A DNA stretch of 64,000 bases from Pigmentibacter sp. JX0631. GTDB taxonomy: Bacteria; Bdellovibrionota_B; Oligoflexia; Silvanigrellales; Silvanigrellaceae. A model generated the notes under the pieces. It worked only from the letters and a program-made list of their open reading frames with translations. It made no database searches and was not told the DNA's origin. Each line of letters opens with the position of its first letter. Position 1 is the stretch's first letter. Made by a program: the position numbers and the translations under genes. Where the stretch lies: the NCBI RefSeq assembly GCF_029873255.1, contig NZ_CP123622.1:62001-126000 (forward strand), read 5' to 3'. Shown one piece after another: positions 38,315 through 48,303 of this stretch.

Positions 38315-40801
38315 CTACTTTATTTTAACAATTACTTCACTGTTATCTTTTGCTAAGGTAATCAGTAATGTACTTCCATTTACTTGTCCTGTTTCTTTAT
38401 TTTTTCCTTTAGCAATAATTTCTTGTGCAATTTTATTTTCAACTTCAGCCTCTAAAAGTCTTCTTAAAGGACGAGCACCATTAGTTGGACTAAAACCACG
38501 CTCAGAAAGAAATTTTTGTGCCTCTGGAGAAATATCTAATTTTAAACCTTGTTTACTAACTTTTAATGCTAATTTATCGATGTGTAACTTTAATATTTTT
38601 TCGATATCTTCTTGACTTAGTTTTTCAAAAACAATGATTTCATCTAAACGGTTTAAAAGTTCAGGTTTAAAAGTTTTTTTCAGTTCTCCTAATACTAAAT
38701 CTGTTACTTCTTTATTTGTTAAGTCTTTATCCTGTCCCCCTAAACCAACAGAACGTTTATTTGCACTGATATATTCACTTCCTAAATTACTTGTAAATAC
38801 AATCAAAGTATTTTCAAAACTTACTTTTTGCCCTTCTGCATCAGTTAAACGTCCATCATCTAAAATTTGTAAAAACAAATTAAATACATCGGGATGCGCT
38901 TTTTCAACCTCATCAAATAGTAATACGCTATAAGGCTGTCTTTTAACTTTTTCTGTTAATTGCCCACCTTCACCATACCCTACAAATCCAGGTGGAGAGC
39001 CAATTAATTTTGAAGTTTCATGTCTTTCCATAAATTCAGTCATATCAAAACGAATCAAACGTTGTTCATCATTAAGAACATATTCAGCTAAAGCTTTTGC
39101 GAGTTCAGTTTTTCCTACACCTGTAGGACCAAGAAAGAAAAAACTACCAATTGGAGCTTTTCTTTCGCGAAGACCAATCCTATTTCTGCGCAATGCATTT
39201 GCTACAGCTTGAATAGCTTGTTTTTGTCCAATTAAACGTTTTGCTAATTCGTCTTCGATATGCGCCAGTTTTTCGAGTTCTTCTGCTTGAAGTTTTTTTG
39301 CAGGAATTCCTGTTACCTTCGAAACAAGTTCTGCAATATCATCTGCAGTAACAACACGATCTTCTTGTTTCATTTCTGATTCCCATTGCTTTCGACGCTC
39401 AGAAATTTTATTTTCCAAATTTAATAATTCCATTTGTGTACTAGCAACCATAGCAAAATCTTGGCGATTAAAATAATCATTTCTTTCGATGTCTTTTTTT
39501 GCTTTTTCTTGCTCAAGCTTTTGAATATCTGGTGGAATGCTCACTACTTTAATTCGTTTTAATGCCCCTGCTTCATCTATTAAATCTATTGCTTTATCTG
39601 GTAAGCTTCTACTAAATATATATTTAGTACTTAATTCAACAGCAGCATTTAAACTTTCTGGACTATATTTAATTTGATGATGTTTTTCGTATTTTATTGC
39701 AATCGATTTTAAAATTTCTTTTGCCGCTTCAATAGAAGGTTCTTCAACTCTAATTGGCTGAAAACGCCTTTCTAAAGCTCTATCACTTTCAACATATTGT
39801 TTATATTCTTTAAAAGTAGTTGCTCCTACGCATTGGAGTTGTCCTGTTGCTAAAGAACTTTTTAATATATTTGAAGCATCAAGGGAACCAGCTGTTCTTC
39901 CTGCTCCAACAACAGTATGAATTTCATCAATAAATAAAATAATTTGACCTTCAAGAGCAATTATTTCTTCTTTTACTGCTTTTAATCGTTCCTCAAATTC
40001 ACCATGCATTTTGCTTCCAGCTACCAAATCAGCCATTTCTAGACTGAGAACTCTTTTTCCAACTAGATGATCTGGAACTTCAAGATCCACAATTTTTTGT
40101 GCGAGTCCTTCTATAATAACGGTTTTTCCTACTCCTGGTTCGCCAATTAACACTGGATTATTCTTTTTTCTTCGAGATAAAACTTGAATTACACGCTCTA
40201 TTTCATCTTCTCTAGAAGTAACAGGATCAAGTTCTCCTCTTCTAGCCATTGCAGTAATGTCTCTTGTATATTGAGTTAATGCGCTCTGTTTAGCTTCATC
40301 ATCTCTATTTGTTACACGATGATTGCCGCGAACATTTAATAAAGCTTTTTTAGCTTCCTCATAAGATAATCCTGCTTTTAATAATATTTCTCTACTACTA
40401 ATTCGTGTATCAAAAAAAGCAAGAAATAAGGTTCCAGTACTGATATAAGCATCACCAAAATTTTTTCTCTCCATATCTGCTCTTTCTAACAAAAAAGCAA
40501 CTTCAGGAGATCCATACATTCCAGTAGGATCTCTCGTTTGAGAAAAATGTGTATCTTGTTTTTTTTGGAGTTGATTAATACTATCATAAATACCATTTAT
40601 TATAGTTGTTTTAACTAAAACTTCATCTAGTTTACACTCATCAGCAATTTTCAAAGCAATGGAATCTTTTTGTTCTAAAACAGCAAATAAGAGGAATTCA
40701 GGAATGAGCATTTTTACTTGTGCATTTAATGCTTCAGTGATACCTGCTTGGAATATTTCATTTACTCTATGGGTAGAATTTTTCAAAAATTGTTGTGCCA
40801 T
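38315..40801 (-). CDS. ClpC-type AAA+ unfoldase (ClpA/ClpC family)
   Basis: 828 residues from ATG 40801, chosen because GGAG stands at good spacing; an earlier in-frame ATG overlaps that GGAG. Clp_N domain (1-140), AAA1 with GEPGVGKT, a short middle domain carrying a UVR-like segment ([17 protein letters not shown]), AAA2 with GPTGVGKT and RFDMTEF, and the D2-small domain. The middle domain is too short for ClpB. A VGL tripeptide in a loop ([10 protein letters not shown]) matches the ClpP-docking [LIV]-G-[FL] motif, so it likely feeds ClpP; clpP is not in the window. Confidence 0.9.
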   Translation of the reverse strand: MAQQFLKNSTHRVNEIFQAGITEALNAQVKMLIPEFLLFAVLEQKDSIALKIADECKLDEVLVKTTIINGIYDSINQLQKKQDTHFSQTRDPTGMYGSPEVAFLLERADMERKNFGDAYISTGTLFLAFFDTRISSREILLKAGLSYEEAKKALLNVRGNHRVTNRDDEAKQSALTQYTRDITAMARRGELDPVTSREDEIERVIQVLSRRKKNNPVLIGEPGVGKTVIIEGLAQKIVDLEVPDHLVGKRVLSLEMADLVAGSKMHGEFEERLKAVKEEIIALEGQIILFIDEIHTVVGAGRTAGSLDASNILKSSLATGQLQCVGATTFKEYKQYVESDRALERRFQPIRVEEPSIEAAKEILKSIAIKYEKHHQIKYSPESLNAAVELSTKYIFSRSLPDKAIDLIDEAGALKRIKVVSIPPDIQKLEQEKAKKDIERNDYFNRQDFAMVASTQMELLNLENKISERRKQWESEMKQEDRVVTADDIAELVSKVTGIPAKKLQAEELEKLAHIEDELAKRLIGQKQAIQAVANALRRNRIGLRERKAPIGSFFFLGPTGVGKTELAKALAEYVLNDEQRLIRFDMTEFMERHETSKLIGSPPGFVGYGEGGQLTEKVKRQPYSVLLFDEVEKAHPDVFNLFLQILDDGRLTDAEGQKVSFENTLIVFTSNLGSEYISANKRSVGLGGQDKDLTNKEVTDLVLGELKKTFKPELLNRLDEIIVFEKLSQEDIEKILKLHIDKLALKVSKQGLKLDISPEAQKFLSERGFSPTNGARPLRRLLEAEVENKIAQEIIAKGKNKETGQVNGSTLLITLAKDNSEVIVKIK

Positions 40802-40870
40802 ATCCGATATCTCCATAAGGTTCTGAAAGATCAGAATACTATATAGAACATTTACGGATATTGCCTTTTG

Positions 40871-41497
40871 TCAACCTTTTGCCAGTTTTTTCGCTTTACG
40901 ATTACGAATTTCATCTATAATTGTTTCGATGATTAAAATAGTAACACCTAAAGTAACCGCACAATCTGCAATATTAAATACTGGATAATCGTAATTCCAT
41001 CCAAATAAATTCCAACTGAAATGAATCCAGTCTATAACATAATGTAACCAAACTCTATCAATAAAATTACCTGCTGCTCCAGAAAAAATAAGCGCAATTC
41101 CAAGGCGTGTTAAAATTAATTTAGATTTTGTTTTAAAAAAGAAAATTAAAATAACTACCATTGCTGCACTAGTAAGAACATAAAAGAAATAAGGACGAAT
41201 GTTTTCGGGTAAATTTCCCATAAACCCCCATGCTGCACCAGTATTTCTTACATACGTAGTATCAAAGTGTAACCAATTTAAGCCACTTCCTATATGAAAT
41301 ATAGCATCAGAGGTTTGTGTATATTCTCGTATGTTAGTTAAAGAGGAATTGACTAAATAAGCTTTTTCAGACCATAATTTAGTTACCTGATCTAAAATAA
41401 CCATCCCAAGAAATAAAAAAAGATACCCACATAATGAAAAAATTGTTTGCCGAGTAGAAAGCTGTTTTTCTTCTGAATTTGAATTAGACTTTTGCAT
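40871..41497 (-). CDS. lspA: LspA, lipoprotein signal peptidase
   Basis: 208 residues from ATG 41497 with AAGGG in front; the upstream in-frame start is weaker. Four membrane segments. Catalytic Asp pair in GNFIDRV (about 150-156) and FNIADCAVTLG (about 181-191), and the family motif VRNTGAAWGF. Cleaves signal peptides of lipoproteins at the inner membrane; the 29592-31343 lipoprotein is a likely client. About 70 bases separate it from the Clp gene on the same strand. Confidence 0.95.
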   Translation of the reverse strand: MQKSNSNSEEKQLSTRQTIFSLCGYLFLFLGMVILDQVTKLWSEKAYLVNSSLTNIREYTQTSDAIFHIGSGLNWLHFDTTYVRNTGAAWGFMGNLPENIRPYFFYVLTSAAMVVILIFFFKTKSKLILTRLGIALIFSGAAGNFIDRVWLHYVIDWIHFSWNLFGWNYDYPVFNIADCAVTLGVTILIIETIIDEIRNRKAKKLAKG

Positions 41498-41591
41498 TGA
41501 AGACCCTTTAATAAAAAACCAAACACGCATACAATTAAAGCATATTAGTTATGTTAGCAAGCTCTGATTGTGAAACCCAGAAGGAGCTGAT

Positions 41592-41639
41592 ATGAAAAAC
41601 AGACTTAGCATCTTTTTTCTCCATTTGCTCTGCCAATAG
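41592..41639 (+). CDS. Possible 15-residue leader peptide ahead of the LuxE-LuxC gene
   Basis: ATG 41592 follows AAGGAG with five bases between, the best ribosome-binding site in this stretch, and reads MKNRLSIFFLHLLCQ then stop at 41637-41639. The next gene starts 10 bases on, behind a weaker AGGT. The peptide is hydrophobic with a basic start. It may couple or gate translation of the downstream gene, or be a small membrane peptide. Seen only as an ORF with a good start signal. Confidence 0.35.
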   Translation: MKNRLSIFFLHLLCQ

Positions 41640-41649
41640 TAGGTCTTAT

Positions 41650-43725
41650 ATGAAAGAATTTTTATTAACAGATATTTTACAAAAAATGATGAAACAAAAG
41701 CAAAATTTAATTTCATTGAACCCTAAATTACCTAATTTTTTTACTGACATATTTATTCCCTCGATTGATGTAAACACTTCGATCCCTTTTCTCCCTATCC
41801 GCTGTTTTCGAGATTTTAATATCCATACAGGAATAAACAGTGACTCAAACACTACATTTTACTCCAGCGGAAGTACTAACAATATTCAAGCGCGACATAT
41901 TTTTACTCCTGAAAGATTAGAATTATATGCAAAAAATTCGTGCAATAATTTTTCAGATTTTTTATCTATGCATAATTTTAGCACAGAAACTCCAATTATA
42001 AGTTTAATTCCTCCCACAAATATTTGGACTAAAAGTTCTCTTGCAGCAATGATTGACATGTTCAGACGTAATGCTTTTTCAATTACTTACTGTGATGTTG
42101 AAACAAATTGCCAGCAATTAATAGATTTATTAATGCAAGAAAAATTTCTTGATAATATTCTTATCTTTGGCACAACATTTCACCATTTAATTGTTACAGA
42201 ATATGTGAAAAAAAACAATATAGATAAAATATTTAAAGGTACACGTCTTGGAATAATCGATACAGGGGGAACAAAAGGACGTACGCAAAGTTTTTCATTA
42301 GATGAAACTATAAAATTTTTTCGAGATACATATGGTAATCCAGAAGATTTTTATTTTTTATCCGAATATGGAATGTGTGAGCTTGGATCACAAGCTTGGT
42401 CAATTAAAAAAATTCATGATGGCACTTTTAAATGCAATAATACTTTAACTCCAATAGCTATAGATTTAAAAAGACAAGTCGCATTAAGAGAAGGTGAATA
42501 TGGATTTTTGGCATTTTTTGATTTGGTAAATATGGATTCATGGCCAACAATAATTACTGAAGATATTGCTTGTGTAGTTAATACTAGTGAAGGAATATTT
42601 CATCTTCAAAGTAGAGCACCAGACGCAACATTAAAAGGATGTAGTTTAAATGTAAAAGATTCTTTCTTTTTCTTAAATATCCAAAATGAAGAAGAGAAAC
42701 TTGACAAAAATGTTGAAAAAATAACTTCAGCTAAAAACTTTTCATCTCCACAAGACATCCATAATTTTATCCAAAATTTAAATCCAAATATTTGGACGCC
42801 TCATGGATGGTCTGATTTAGCAGATTCATTACTAAGTTGGAATGAATTTAATTGCAACCAACCTGAAAAATTAAATGCAAAAAATATTTTAATAATCTGC
42901 TCATCAAATATACCAATTACATGGCTTTATCCAGCAAAAATTGCAACCATGTTGGGAGCCAAATCTATCCATATTAAATTACCATCAATTCGAAGTGAGG
43001 ATATTTTTGCAAATAGTGTTAGAAATAAAATTGCAGATCTGGTTGAGAAACTTTCTCCATATTTTTATCCAGCAGAAATTTATTTAGAAAAAAATAAATC
43101 TATTTCTAAAGATTATAGTGACTTTGATTATGTAATTGTTTTTGGTTCAGATTCAACTATATCAACATTTAGTAAACTTTTAAATAATTCAAAAACAAAA
43201 TTAATTCCACAAGGTGATGTAAAAAATAGTTTGATTGTTGATTTACACTACTCTCCATCTGACGTAGCAAAATTATGCAGCTTGTGGCATGGTAGGGGCT
43301 GTCTCACACCTATCTGTTTGTTCATGACTGATAGAAATAGTGAGCAAATTGAAGAGTGGGTTCATGAATTCCATTCAATTCTAGAAAATAATTTTTTTGA
43401 ACGTTTTAAAGAAGAGGGAATAACACCAAAATATTTACATGATAATCAGTTACTTTATACAAGGGCAGTAATAAAGAATTTAGGTCTTGAAATTGAAAAA
43501 TCTATTTTTTCAGGAAATTTTACACATGTATTTAATTTATCAACGGTTACTAAAGAAGAAATCATGCATAGTCGTTTAGATTTTTCTTTTGGGGGCTGTG
43601 GTTTTGTTTATGTTTTAAATTCTTCATTAAGTAATACATTTCCTCAACTTTCCCATGAAAAGATTACTCCTTCATTATGCGATAAGCATGGAGGAAAAAC
43701 CTGGGAGGAATGGTTTAATTTGTAA
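41650..43725 (+). CDS. LuxE-LuxC-type fusion: acyl-protein synthetase plus acyl-CoA/acyl-protein reductase
   Basis: 691 residues in two halves. Residues about 1-345 look like LuxE, an AMP-forming acyl-activating enzyme: FYSSGSTNN (P-loop, near 67), LGIIDTGGTKGR, and YGMCELGSQ (near 239-247). Residues about 400-691 look like LuxC, a fatty acyl reductase of the aldehyde dehydrogenase fold: NILIICSSNIPITWLYPAKI, YVIVFGSDSTISTF and WHGRGCLTP with the likely catalytic Cys551. Together they would reduce an activated fatty acid to an aldehyde. In luminous bacteria these are separate subunits; here no luciferase gene (luxAB) is nearby. A Crp/Fnr regulator follows after 27 bases. Confidence 0.8.
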   Translation: MKEFLLTDILQKMMKQKQNLISLNPKLPNFFTDIFIPSIDVNTSIPFLPIRCFRDFNIHTGINSDSNTTFYSSGSTNNIQARHIFTPERLELYAKNSCNNFSDFLSMHNFSTETPIISLIPPTNIWTKSSLAAMIDMFRRNAFSITYCDVETNCQQLIDLLMQEKFLDNILIFGTTFHHLIVTEYVKKNNIDKIFKGTRLGIIDTGGTKGRTQSFSLDETIKFFRDTYGNPEDFYFLSEYGMCELGSQAWSIKKIHDGTFKCNNTLTPIAIDLKRQVALREGEYGFLAFFDLVNMDSWPTIITEDIACVVNTSEGIFHLQSRAPDATLKGCSLNVKDSFFFLNIQNEEEKLDKNVEKITSAKNFSSPQDIHNFIQNLNPNIWTPHGWSDLADSLLSWNEFNCNQPEKLNAKNILIICSSNIPITWLYPAKIATMLGAKSIHIKLPSIRSEDIFANSVRNKIADLVEKLSPYFYPAEIYLEKNKSISKDYSDFDYVIVFGSDSTISTFSKLLNNSKTKLIPQGDVKNSLIVDLHYSPSDVAKLCSLWHGRGCLTPICLFMTDRNSEQIEEWVHEFHSILENNFFERFKEEGITPKYLHDNQLLYTRAVIKNLGLEIEKSIFSGNFTHVFNLSTVTKEEIMHSRLDFSFGGCGFVYVLNSSLSNTFPQLSHEKITPSLCDKHGGKTWEEWFNL

Positions 43726-43752
43726 TGATTTATAAAGGCAAAGGACTTGTTT

Positions 43753-44451
43753 GTGAAAAAATCTGAATTTATTATTTCAACTAAAAAACTAGCAACTTTT
43801 TTTCCATCTTTAAATTCAGAGGAACTGGATTTATTATTACAAAGTTCTACTGAACTAAAAGTTAAACGTGAACAAACTATATTTGTTGCAGGTGAAAAAG
43901 CATATTCCATTTATTTTATTGTTTCAGGTTGTGTTAAATTCACAAATGAGTGTGAGAAAAATAAATCAATTATCAGCTCTCTTTCAAAAGATGGTGATTG
44001 TTTTGGAATTTTAGAGATGTTTTCTAAGTCACCATATTTTGAAAGAACTTGTACAGCAATAACAAATTGTGAAATTATTTCTACACCACATGTTGCTATC
44101 ACAGGTATTGGTGAGAAAAATTGTTCTGTTTATCTTGATTTTTTGAGAAAGGTTTGCAGTCATACAGGCATGCTTTACAATAGGATTGAAGGAGTTCGCT
44201 ATAAAACAGCTCGTCAAAGATTAGCTTCCTGTTTTTTAGAGATATATCCTTATTTTACTAAAAGAGACCCTTCTAATAAGGTTCATTTAACCCGCAGCGA
44301 TTTTTCAGATCTATCTGACATGACACCTGAAACAGTTAGCAGGGTTTTTTCTGAAATCAAAAAACTTGGAGCAGTTTCAGGTAGCATCACAGATTTTGAG
44401 ATATTAGATATAAATCTTCTAAAAGAAATAGCAGAAGAAAAAACTAACTAA
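43753..44451 (+). CDS. Crp/Fnr-family transcription regulator
   Basis: 232 residues from GTG 43753 (AAGGA seven bases upstream; the nearby TTG is too close to it). Cyclic-nucleotide-binding-type beta barrel at about 15-130 (GEKAYSIYFIVSGCVKF, GDCFGILEMFS), dimer helix, then HTH_Crp LTRSDFSDLSDMTPETVSRVFSEIKKLG at about 178-205. No FNR-type N-terminal cysteine cluster. Its place directly after the LuxE-LuxC gene suggests it controls fatty aldehyde formation in response to a metabolic signal. Ends in an 8-base tail-to-tail overlap with the next gene. Confidence 0.88.
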   Translation: MKKSEFIISTKKLATFFPSLNSEELDLLLQSSTELKVKREQTIFVAGEKAYSIYFIVSGCVKFTNECEKNKSIISSLSKDGDCFGILEMFSKSPYFERTCTAITNCEIISTPHVAITGIGEKNCSVYLDFLRKVCSHTGMLYNRIEGVRYKTARQRLASCFLEIYPYFTKRDPSNKVHLTRSDFSDLSDMTPETVSRVFSEIKKLGAVSGSITDFEILDINLLKEIAEEKTN

Positions 44452-44911
44452 TTTTTTGCCTTCTTGACCAATATCCAAAACGTCCTCCACAAATACCATG
44501 CGGTTTTATACCTTTTAACTTCGTCCAAGTATGCGAACCTGAGTAAGTAACTAATCTACTTATACCGTTTACTTTGACTATGCCTGTGTACCAACTGATG
44601 AGAATTTCTTTTGATAGTTTTTTTAAATCTTTTCTTGTCTCAGGTATTTGATTTTGAAGATAAGTATGTAGCTCAAGGATTTTTCTTCTATTTTGTTTAT
44701 TCGCTAAAATAAAATGCTCTAAATATTTTTTTCCAAGTTCTGCATCTAATTGTAAATCAGCAGTTAATTTTTCCGATATTTTCATAAATTTTTTGAACAA
44801 TTCAATATCACTTTCTGACTCCATGATTAGCCTGGTCTCAATTTCGTCTAGAGAGGTCGGAAAATTCTTCACAAAATTTTTCATAAATTTCTTTTTTTTC
44901 AATTCTTTCAT
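44444..44911 (-). CDS. Sugar (sorbitol/fructose) dehydrogenase small-subunit-like protein
   Basis: 155 residues from ATG 44911 (AGGGTG seven bases upstream). The C-terminal pattern ILISWYTGIVKVNG then HTWTKLKGIKPHGICGGRFGYWS matches the small subunit of membrane FAD-dependent sorbitol/fructose/gluconate dehydrogenases, which ends in a CGGxPGYW-type motif. The usual Tat signal at the N terminus is missing: the start is lysine-rich but not RRxFL. No FAD large subunit or cytochrome subunit is adjacent, so it is orphaned here and its role is uncertain. Confidence 0.65.
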   Translation of the reverse strand: MKELKKKKFMKNFVKNFPTSLDEIETRLIMESESDIELFKKFMKISEKLTADLQLDAELGKKYLEHFILANKQNRRKILELHTYLQNQIPETRKDLKKLSKEILISWYTGIVKVNGISRLVTYSGSHTWTKLKGIKPHGICGGRFGYWSRRQKIS

Positions 44912-44920
44912 AGTAAACAC

Positions 44921-45355
44921 CCTAAAATTTAGCCGTTAATTACCCTACTAAATGCAAAAAAGCGATTATTGATAAGAATTTATTGAATCCTCCTTTTTCA
45001 AACTTTCTCTAATAGATTTAAATATTAAAACATAGTTAACAAAAGTCAAAATTTAAAAATTTAATTATTTTTTGATTATTATTCACAATAATTAACTAAA
45101 CTTAATAAATATTTATTAAATATTCATTAATCAATCAAGAGTTCTGCTAAACTAATTATATTTTTCTTAGTGTCTAGCTTGTCTTGCGTATATCAGAAAA
45201 ATTCCAAAAAGTAAAAGATAATATTATTTTTTTTACTTTCTTTTTTTTATTTTTTATCTTTTATTATTTTTTTTAATTTTAAAGAAATTTTAAAATAGTA
45301 AATTAAATATTAAAATATTTTTTCGTAATTCATAAAAAATAGATTCCCAAAAAAA
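44921..45355. other. Intergenic, AT-rich, no gene seen
   Basis: About 435 bases with long T and A runs, between two leftward genes. The right part follows the stop of the barrel protein gene and contains several T tracts, but I found no clear stem-loop. The left part must carry the promoter for the dehydrogenase-subunit gene. Confidence 0.55.
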
Positions 45356-45988
45356 TTATCTAATAAAATAAACAAAATTTATATTCGAATTAAAGATTAA
45401 GTAACCACCTTGTGTACCTTGAAATGTTACACTTAGAAATGAGCTGTCATTGAATTTAATATAACCATATGAACCATAAAGAGAAAGACCTACGCCAAAA
45501 TCTCGAAATAATTTATATATAAATTTCAATTCAATTCCAGCATTTACATTATAATCGACTTTTACTGTTTGATATGAATTTAAATTGTAAAGATAAAAAT
45601 GATTTTCAAACTGAGTATATGGTGAATAGTAAGCATTTCCCAACAAGTAAATATAAAACGGAGAAATTACTCGATATTTTATGCCGCTAACTAATCCTAA
45701 TTGATATGAAGTAATATCAGATGTAATTCCATAATAATATGATTGTGTCAGAAAAGAAGTTCGTTCTATTTTTCCACTAGCACCAACTATTAAATCAAAT
45801 TGTTTATCAACATTATAAACCGGGAAAGTTAAAGTAACTCTACCGTTACCGCCAGCATAAAAATCTTGGAGTAAGTAGTAACCCGTGAACCCACCATCTA
45901 CAATAAGATCATTTGATTTTAGTAATGCAAAACAATAATTAGTAAAAAAATTGCAGTAAATAAGAATAAGAAGAATTCGCAAGAGCAT
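45356..45988 (-). CDS. Small outer-membrane beta-barrel protein
   Basis: 210 residues with a signal peptide (about 1-22, ending NYCFAL) and then strands of alternating hydrophobic and polar residues rich in Tyr, Phe and Gly, such as GLVSGIKYRVISPFYIYLLGN. The C terminus NSNINFVYFIR is only a near match to the usual final aromatic. Probably an 8-10-strand barrel; no family recognised. Alone on its strand between AT-rich spacers. Confidence 0.65.
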   Translation of the reverse strand: MLLRILLILIYCNFFTNYCFALLKSNDLIVDGGFTGYYLLQDFYAGGNGRVTLTFPVYNVDKQFDLIVGASGKIERTSFLTQSYYYGITSDITSYQLGLVSGIKYRVISPFYIYLLGNAYYSPYTQFENHFYLYNLNSYQTVKVDYNVNAGIELKFIYKLFRDFGVGLSLYGSYGYIKFNDSSFLSVTFQGTQGGYLIFNSNINFVYFIR

Positions 45989-46083
45989 TAATTATTTACA
46001 TCCCCTAAAATATTTGATTCATTTCTAATTTAAACTATGCGATTTTTTTTAGCAAATCTTTTGTTTCAAACACTAGATATCTT

Positions 46084-46117
46084 CGAAAAAAAAACAAGTA
46101 AGATAAACTTACTTGTT
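46084..46117 (-). terminator. Intrinsic terminator of the chemotaxis operon
   Basis: A perfect 10-bp stem (AACAAGTAAG 46093-46102 with CTTACTTGTT 46108-46117, loop ATAAA). Read leftwards it is followed by a run of nine T, 24 bases after the cheB stop. It ends the leftward che transcript. Confidence 0.88.
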
Positions 46118-46140
46118 TCTTAATCTTTTTTCAGAAGTAT

Positions 46141-47172
46141 CTAGCTAATTAACTTCCCAGTCACAATTTTATTAATAGCAGCGGCCATATCTTGTAAATC
46201 AAATTCAAAGTTTGCAGTTCTAGCCTCTATTGCCGCTTTGGGCATACCATATACTACACATGAACTTTTACTCTCAGCTAAAACCATACCACCACGTGTC
46301 CGAACAGTTTTCCCACCATCAGCGCCATCACGCCCCATTCCAGTTAATATGATAGCTAGAAGTTCTTTTCCCATCACTTCAGCTGCAGATTGAAAAAGGA
46401 CATCGGCAGAGGGTTTATGTAATAAATTTTTTGGCTCTTCGCTAAGGCCACAAAAAATTCTTGCCCCCATCTTTTTTACCAGCACATGTTTATCTCCAGG
46501 TGCAAAACAAATTTCGCCTGGACTTAAAGTATAATCTTCTTTTGCAACAGAAGTTTTATGTTTAGTTTGTTGCGCTATACGTTCTGCCAAAGAAGCTACG
46601 AAAGCTGCCGGCATATGTTGTACAACCACTATTGGTACAGGCATAACTGGTAAAGCACTAAACAATTTATGTAAAGCAGCTGGTCCGCCAGTAGATACGC
46701 CTAAAACAATAGCTTTAACGTTTTGATGTGGTAAAGAAGCAATTGGTACACTTTGCTTATATGTGTTTTCACCTTTTCGTTTTTGAGTAACATAGGCGTA
46801 AGCATTGTTAACTCTTTCCTTTAACATTTCTGGGGTAAAAGATTTCCCAATTTCTGTTTTAGGAATGTAGTCAAATGCGCCTTTTTCTAATGACTGAAGA
46901 GTAGCTGAAGCGGCTTGATTTGTTAAAGTTGAGCACATGATAATTGCTGCATCACATGTTTTTTGAAATAAAGGGAGTGCTTGCAATCCAGATTTCCCAG
47001 GCATTTCTATATCAAGAGTAATCACGTCCGGTTTTAATTTACCTGCTAATTCTAATCCTTCTTCAGCAGATTTTCCTATTCCAGCAACATGAAACCCAGC
47101 AGTTGTTAACATTTGCGAAAGCATTGCACAAACTGTAGGTGAATCATCAACAATAAGAACATTAATAGCCAT
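46141..47172 (-). CDS. cheB: CheB, receptor glutamate methylesterase
   Basis: 343 residues. Receiver domain with phospho-acceptor Asp54 (LDIEMPGKSG), then the CheB catalytic domain: LGVSTGGPAAL (Ser), VVQHMPAAF (His) and ILTGMGRDGADG (Asp). Removes methyl groups from chemoreceptors for adaptation. GGAG eight bases upstream of ATG. Last gene of the che operon. Its counterpart cheR and any receptor gene are not in this window. Confidence 0.95.
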   Translation of the reverse strand: MAINVLIVDDSPTVCAMLSQMLTTAGFHVAGIGKSAEEGLELAGKLKPDVITLDIEMPGKSGLQALPLFQKTCDAAIIMCSTLTNQAASATLQSLEKGAFDYIPKTEIGKSFTPEMLKERVNNAYAYVTQKRKGENTYKQSVPIASLPHQNVKAIVLGVSTGGPAALHKLFSALPVMPVPIVVVQHMPAAFVASLAERIAQQTKHKTSVAKEDYTLSPGEICFAPGDKHVLVKKMGARIFCGLSEEPKNLLHKPSADVLFQSAAEVMGKELLAIILTGMGRDGADGGKTVRTRGGMVLAESKSSCVVYGMPKAAIEARTANFEFDLQDMAAAINKIVTGKLIS

Positions 47173-47189
47173 AAAAGGACTCCAATTTA

Positions 47190-48269
47190 TTATGAGGCTG
47201 CATCTAAATCATCAGATTCATTCATACCATTTGTTCTATCTGTTTCTTTTCTATCCATTAATTTCCGCCAAACACGATTTACTGTTGCAATAAGCGCATC
47301 ACCATTAAATTTCACAACATATTCATCAGCTAAAGATTTCACAGCATCTTGATTTGCTCGTCCAGAAAGAGATGTATGCATTATCACAGGAATTGAACTT
47401 AATTTTGGATCTTTTTTAATTTCTTGGGTAAATGCATGTCCATCCATTCTTGGCATTTCCACGTCAGATACAACGACTTGCACTAAATCTGTTACATCTC
47501 GACCATCTTTTTTTGCCTGATCTAAAAGAGCTTGAAGCGTGAATAATCCTTCTTCTCCATCTGTTGCCGTAATGACTCTATACCCATGTTGAGTTAAGAA
47601 GAGCTCAACTTGCGTTCTTGCAGTTAAACTATCATCAACCACCAACACAGTTCTTGTTTCATCTGTGTTACCTTGAATTCTATTGTTTTGTTTATCTTCT
47701 GAGAATTTATTCAAGGCATAAGTTTCACCATTAATCTCAGCAACTATTTTTTCAAAGTCTAAAATAAGTAACATTAGGTCTCTCTCATTATCTGGACCTT
47801 TTGCTAATTTATGCATTCCAGTTACACAACCACCTTCACGTCCAATCAATCTGGTAGGAGGTAAAATTGCTTCCCAAGAGATTCGCCGGATGCGCATTGC
47901 TTGATGCACGACAAACCCAGTTACGAGACTGTTAAATTCACAGATAATGATATTATCTGTTGGTCTTAGTGCGTGATTCTGATAACCTAAATATTTAGCT
48001 AAGTTTACAATAGGAATAGCTTCTTCTCTCAGTTCTAGAAGACCTTCTATACATTCGTGGGAGTTTGGCATTTTGGTAAATTGGCTAATTTTATTTATCT
48101 CTCTTACCTTAGCAATATTTATTCCGTAAATACCTTCATACGCATTCGGATGTGACATATCTGCGCCGACAGGGTAGTCCTTCAATCTAAAGTCAACAAG
48201 CTCAAACTTGTTACTTCCTATTTGAAGCATTCTTTCTTCTTTTTTGCTTTTGGCGATGTAAATTGCCAT
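47190..48269 (-). CDS. cheV: CheV, CheW-receiver hybrid coupling protein
   Basis: 359 residues: CheW-like domain at about 20-190 (GIYGINIAKVREINKI, GLLELREEAIPIVNLAKYLG), then a receiver domain at about 210-335 (VLVVDDSLTARTQ, phospho-acceptor Asp in VVVSDVEMPRMDG, VIMHTSLSG). Couples receptors to CheA and tunes signalling by its own phosphorylation. AGGAGA before ATG 48269. Lies between cheA and cheB in the same operon. Confidence 0.93.
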   Translation of the reverse strand: MAIYIAKSKKEERMLQIGSNKFELVDFRLKDYPVGADMSHPNAYEGIYGINIAKVREINKISQFTKMPNSHECIEGLLELREEAIPIVNLAKYLGYQNHALRPTDNIIICEFNSLVTGFVVHQAMRIRRISWEAILPPTRLIGREGGCVTGMHKLAKGPDNERDLMLLILDFEKIVAEINGETYALNKFSEDKQNNRIQGNTDETRTVLVVDDSLTARTQVELFLTQHGYRVITATDGEEGLFTLQALLDQAKKDGRDVTDLVQVVVSDVEMPRMDGHAFTQEIKKDPKLSSIPVIMHTSLSGRANQDAVKSLADEYVVKFNGDALIATVNRVWRKLMDRKETDRTNGMNESDDLDAAS

Positions 48270-48303
48270 TAGACTCTCCTATCTAGCCCATTCACAACTT
48301 GTC

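Noticed and set aside
41650-43725. A bioluminescence operon
   Set aside because: No luciferase alpha or beta subunit gene is present; only LuxE- and LuxC-like domains are.
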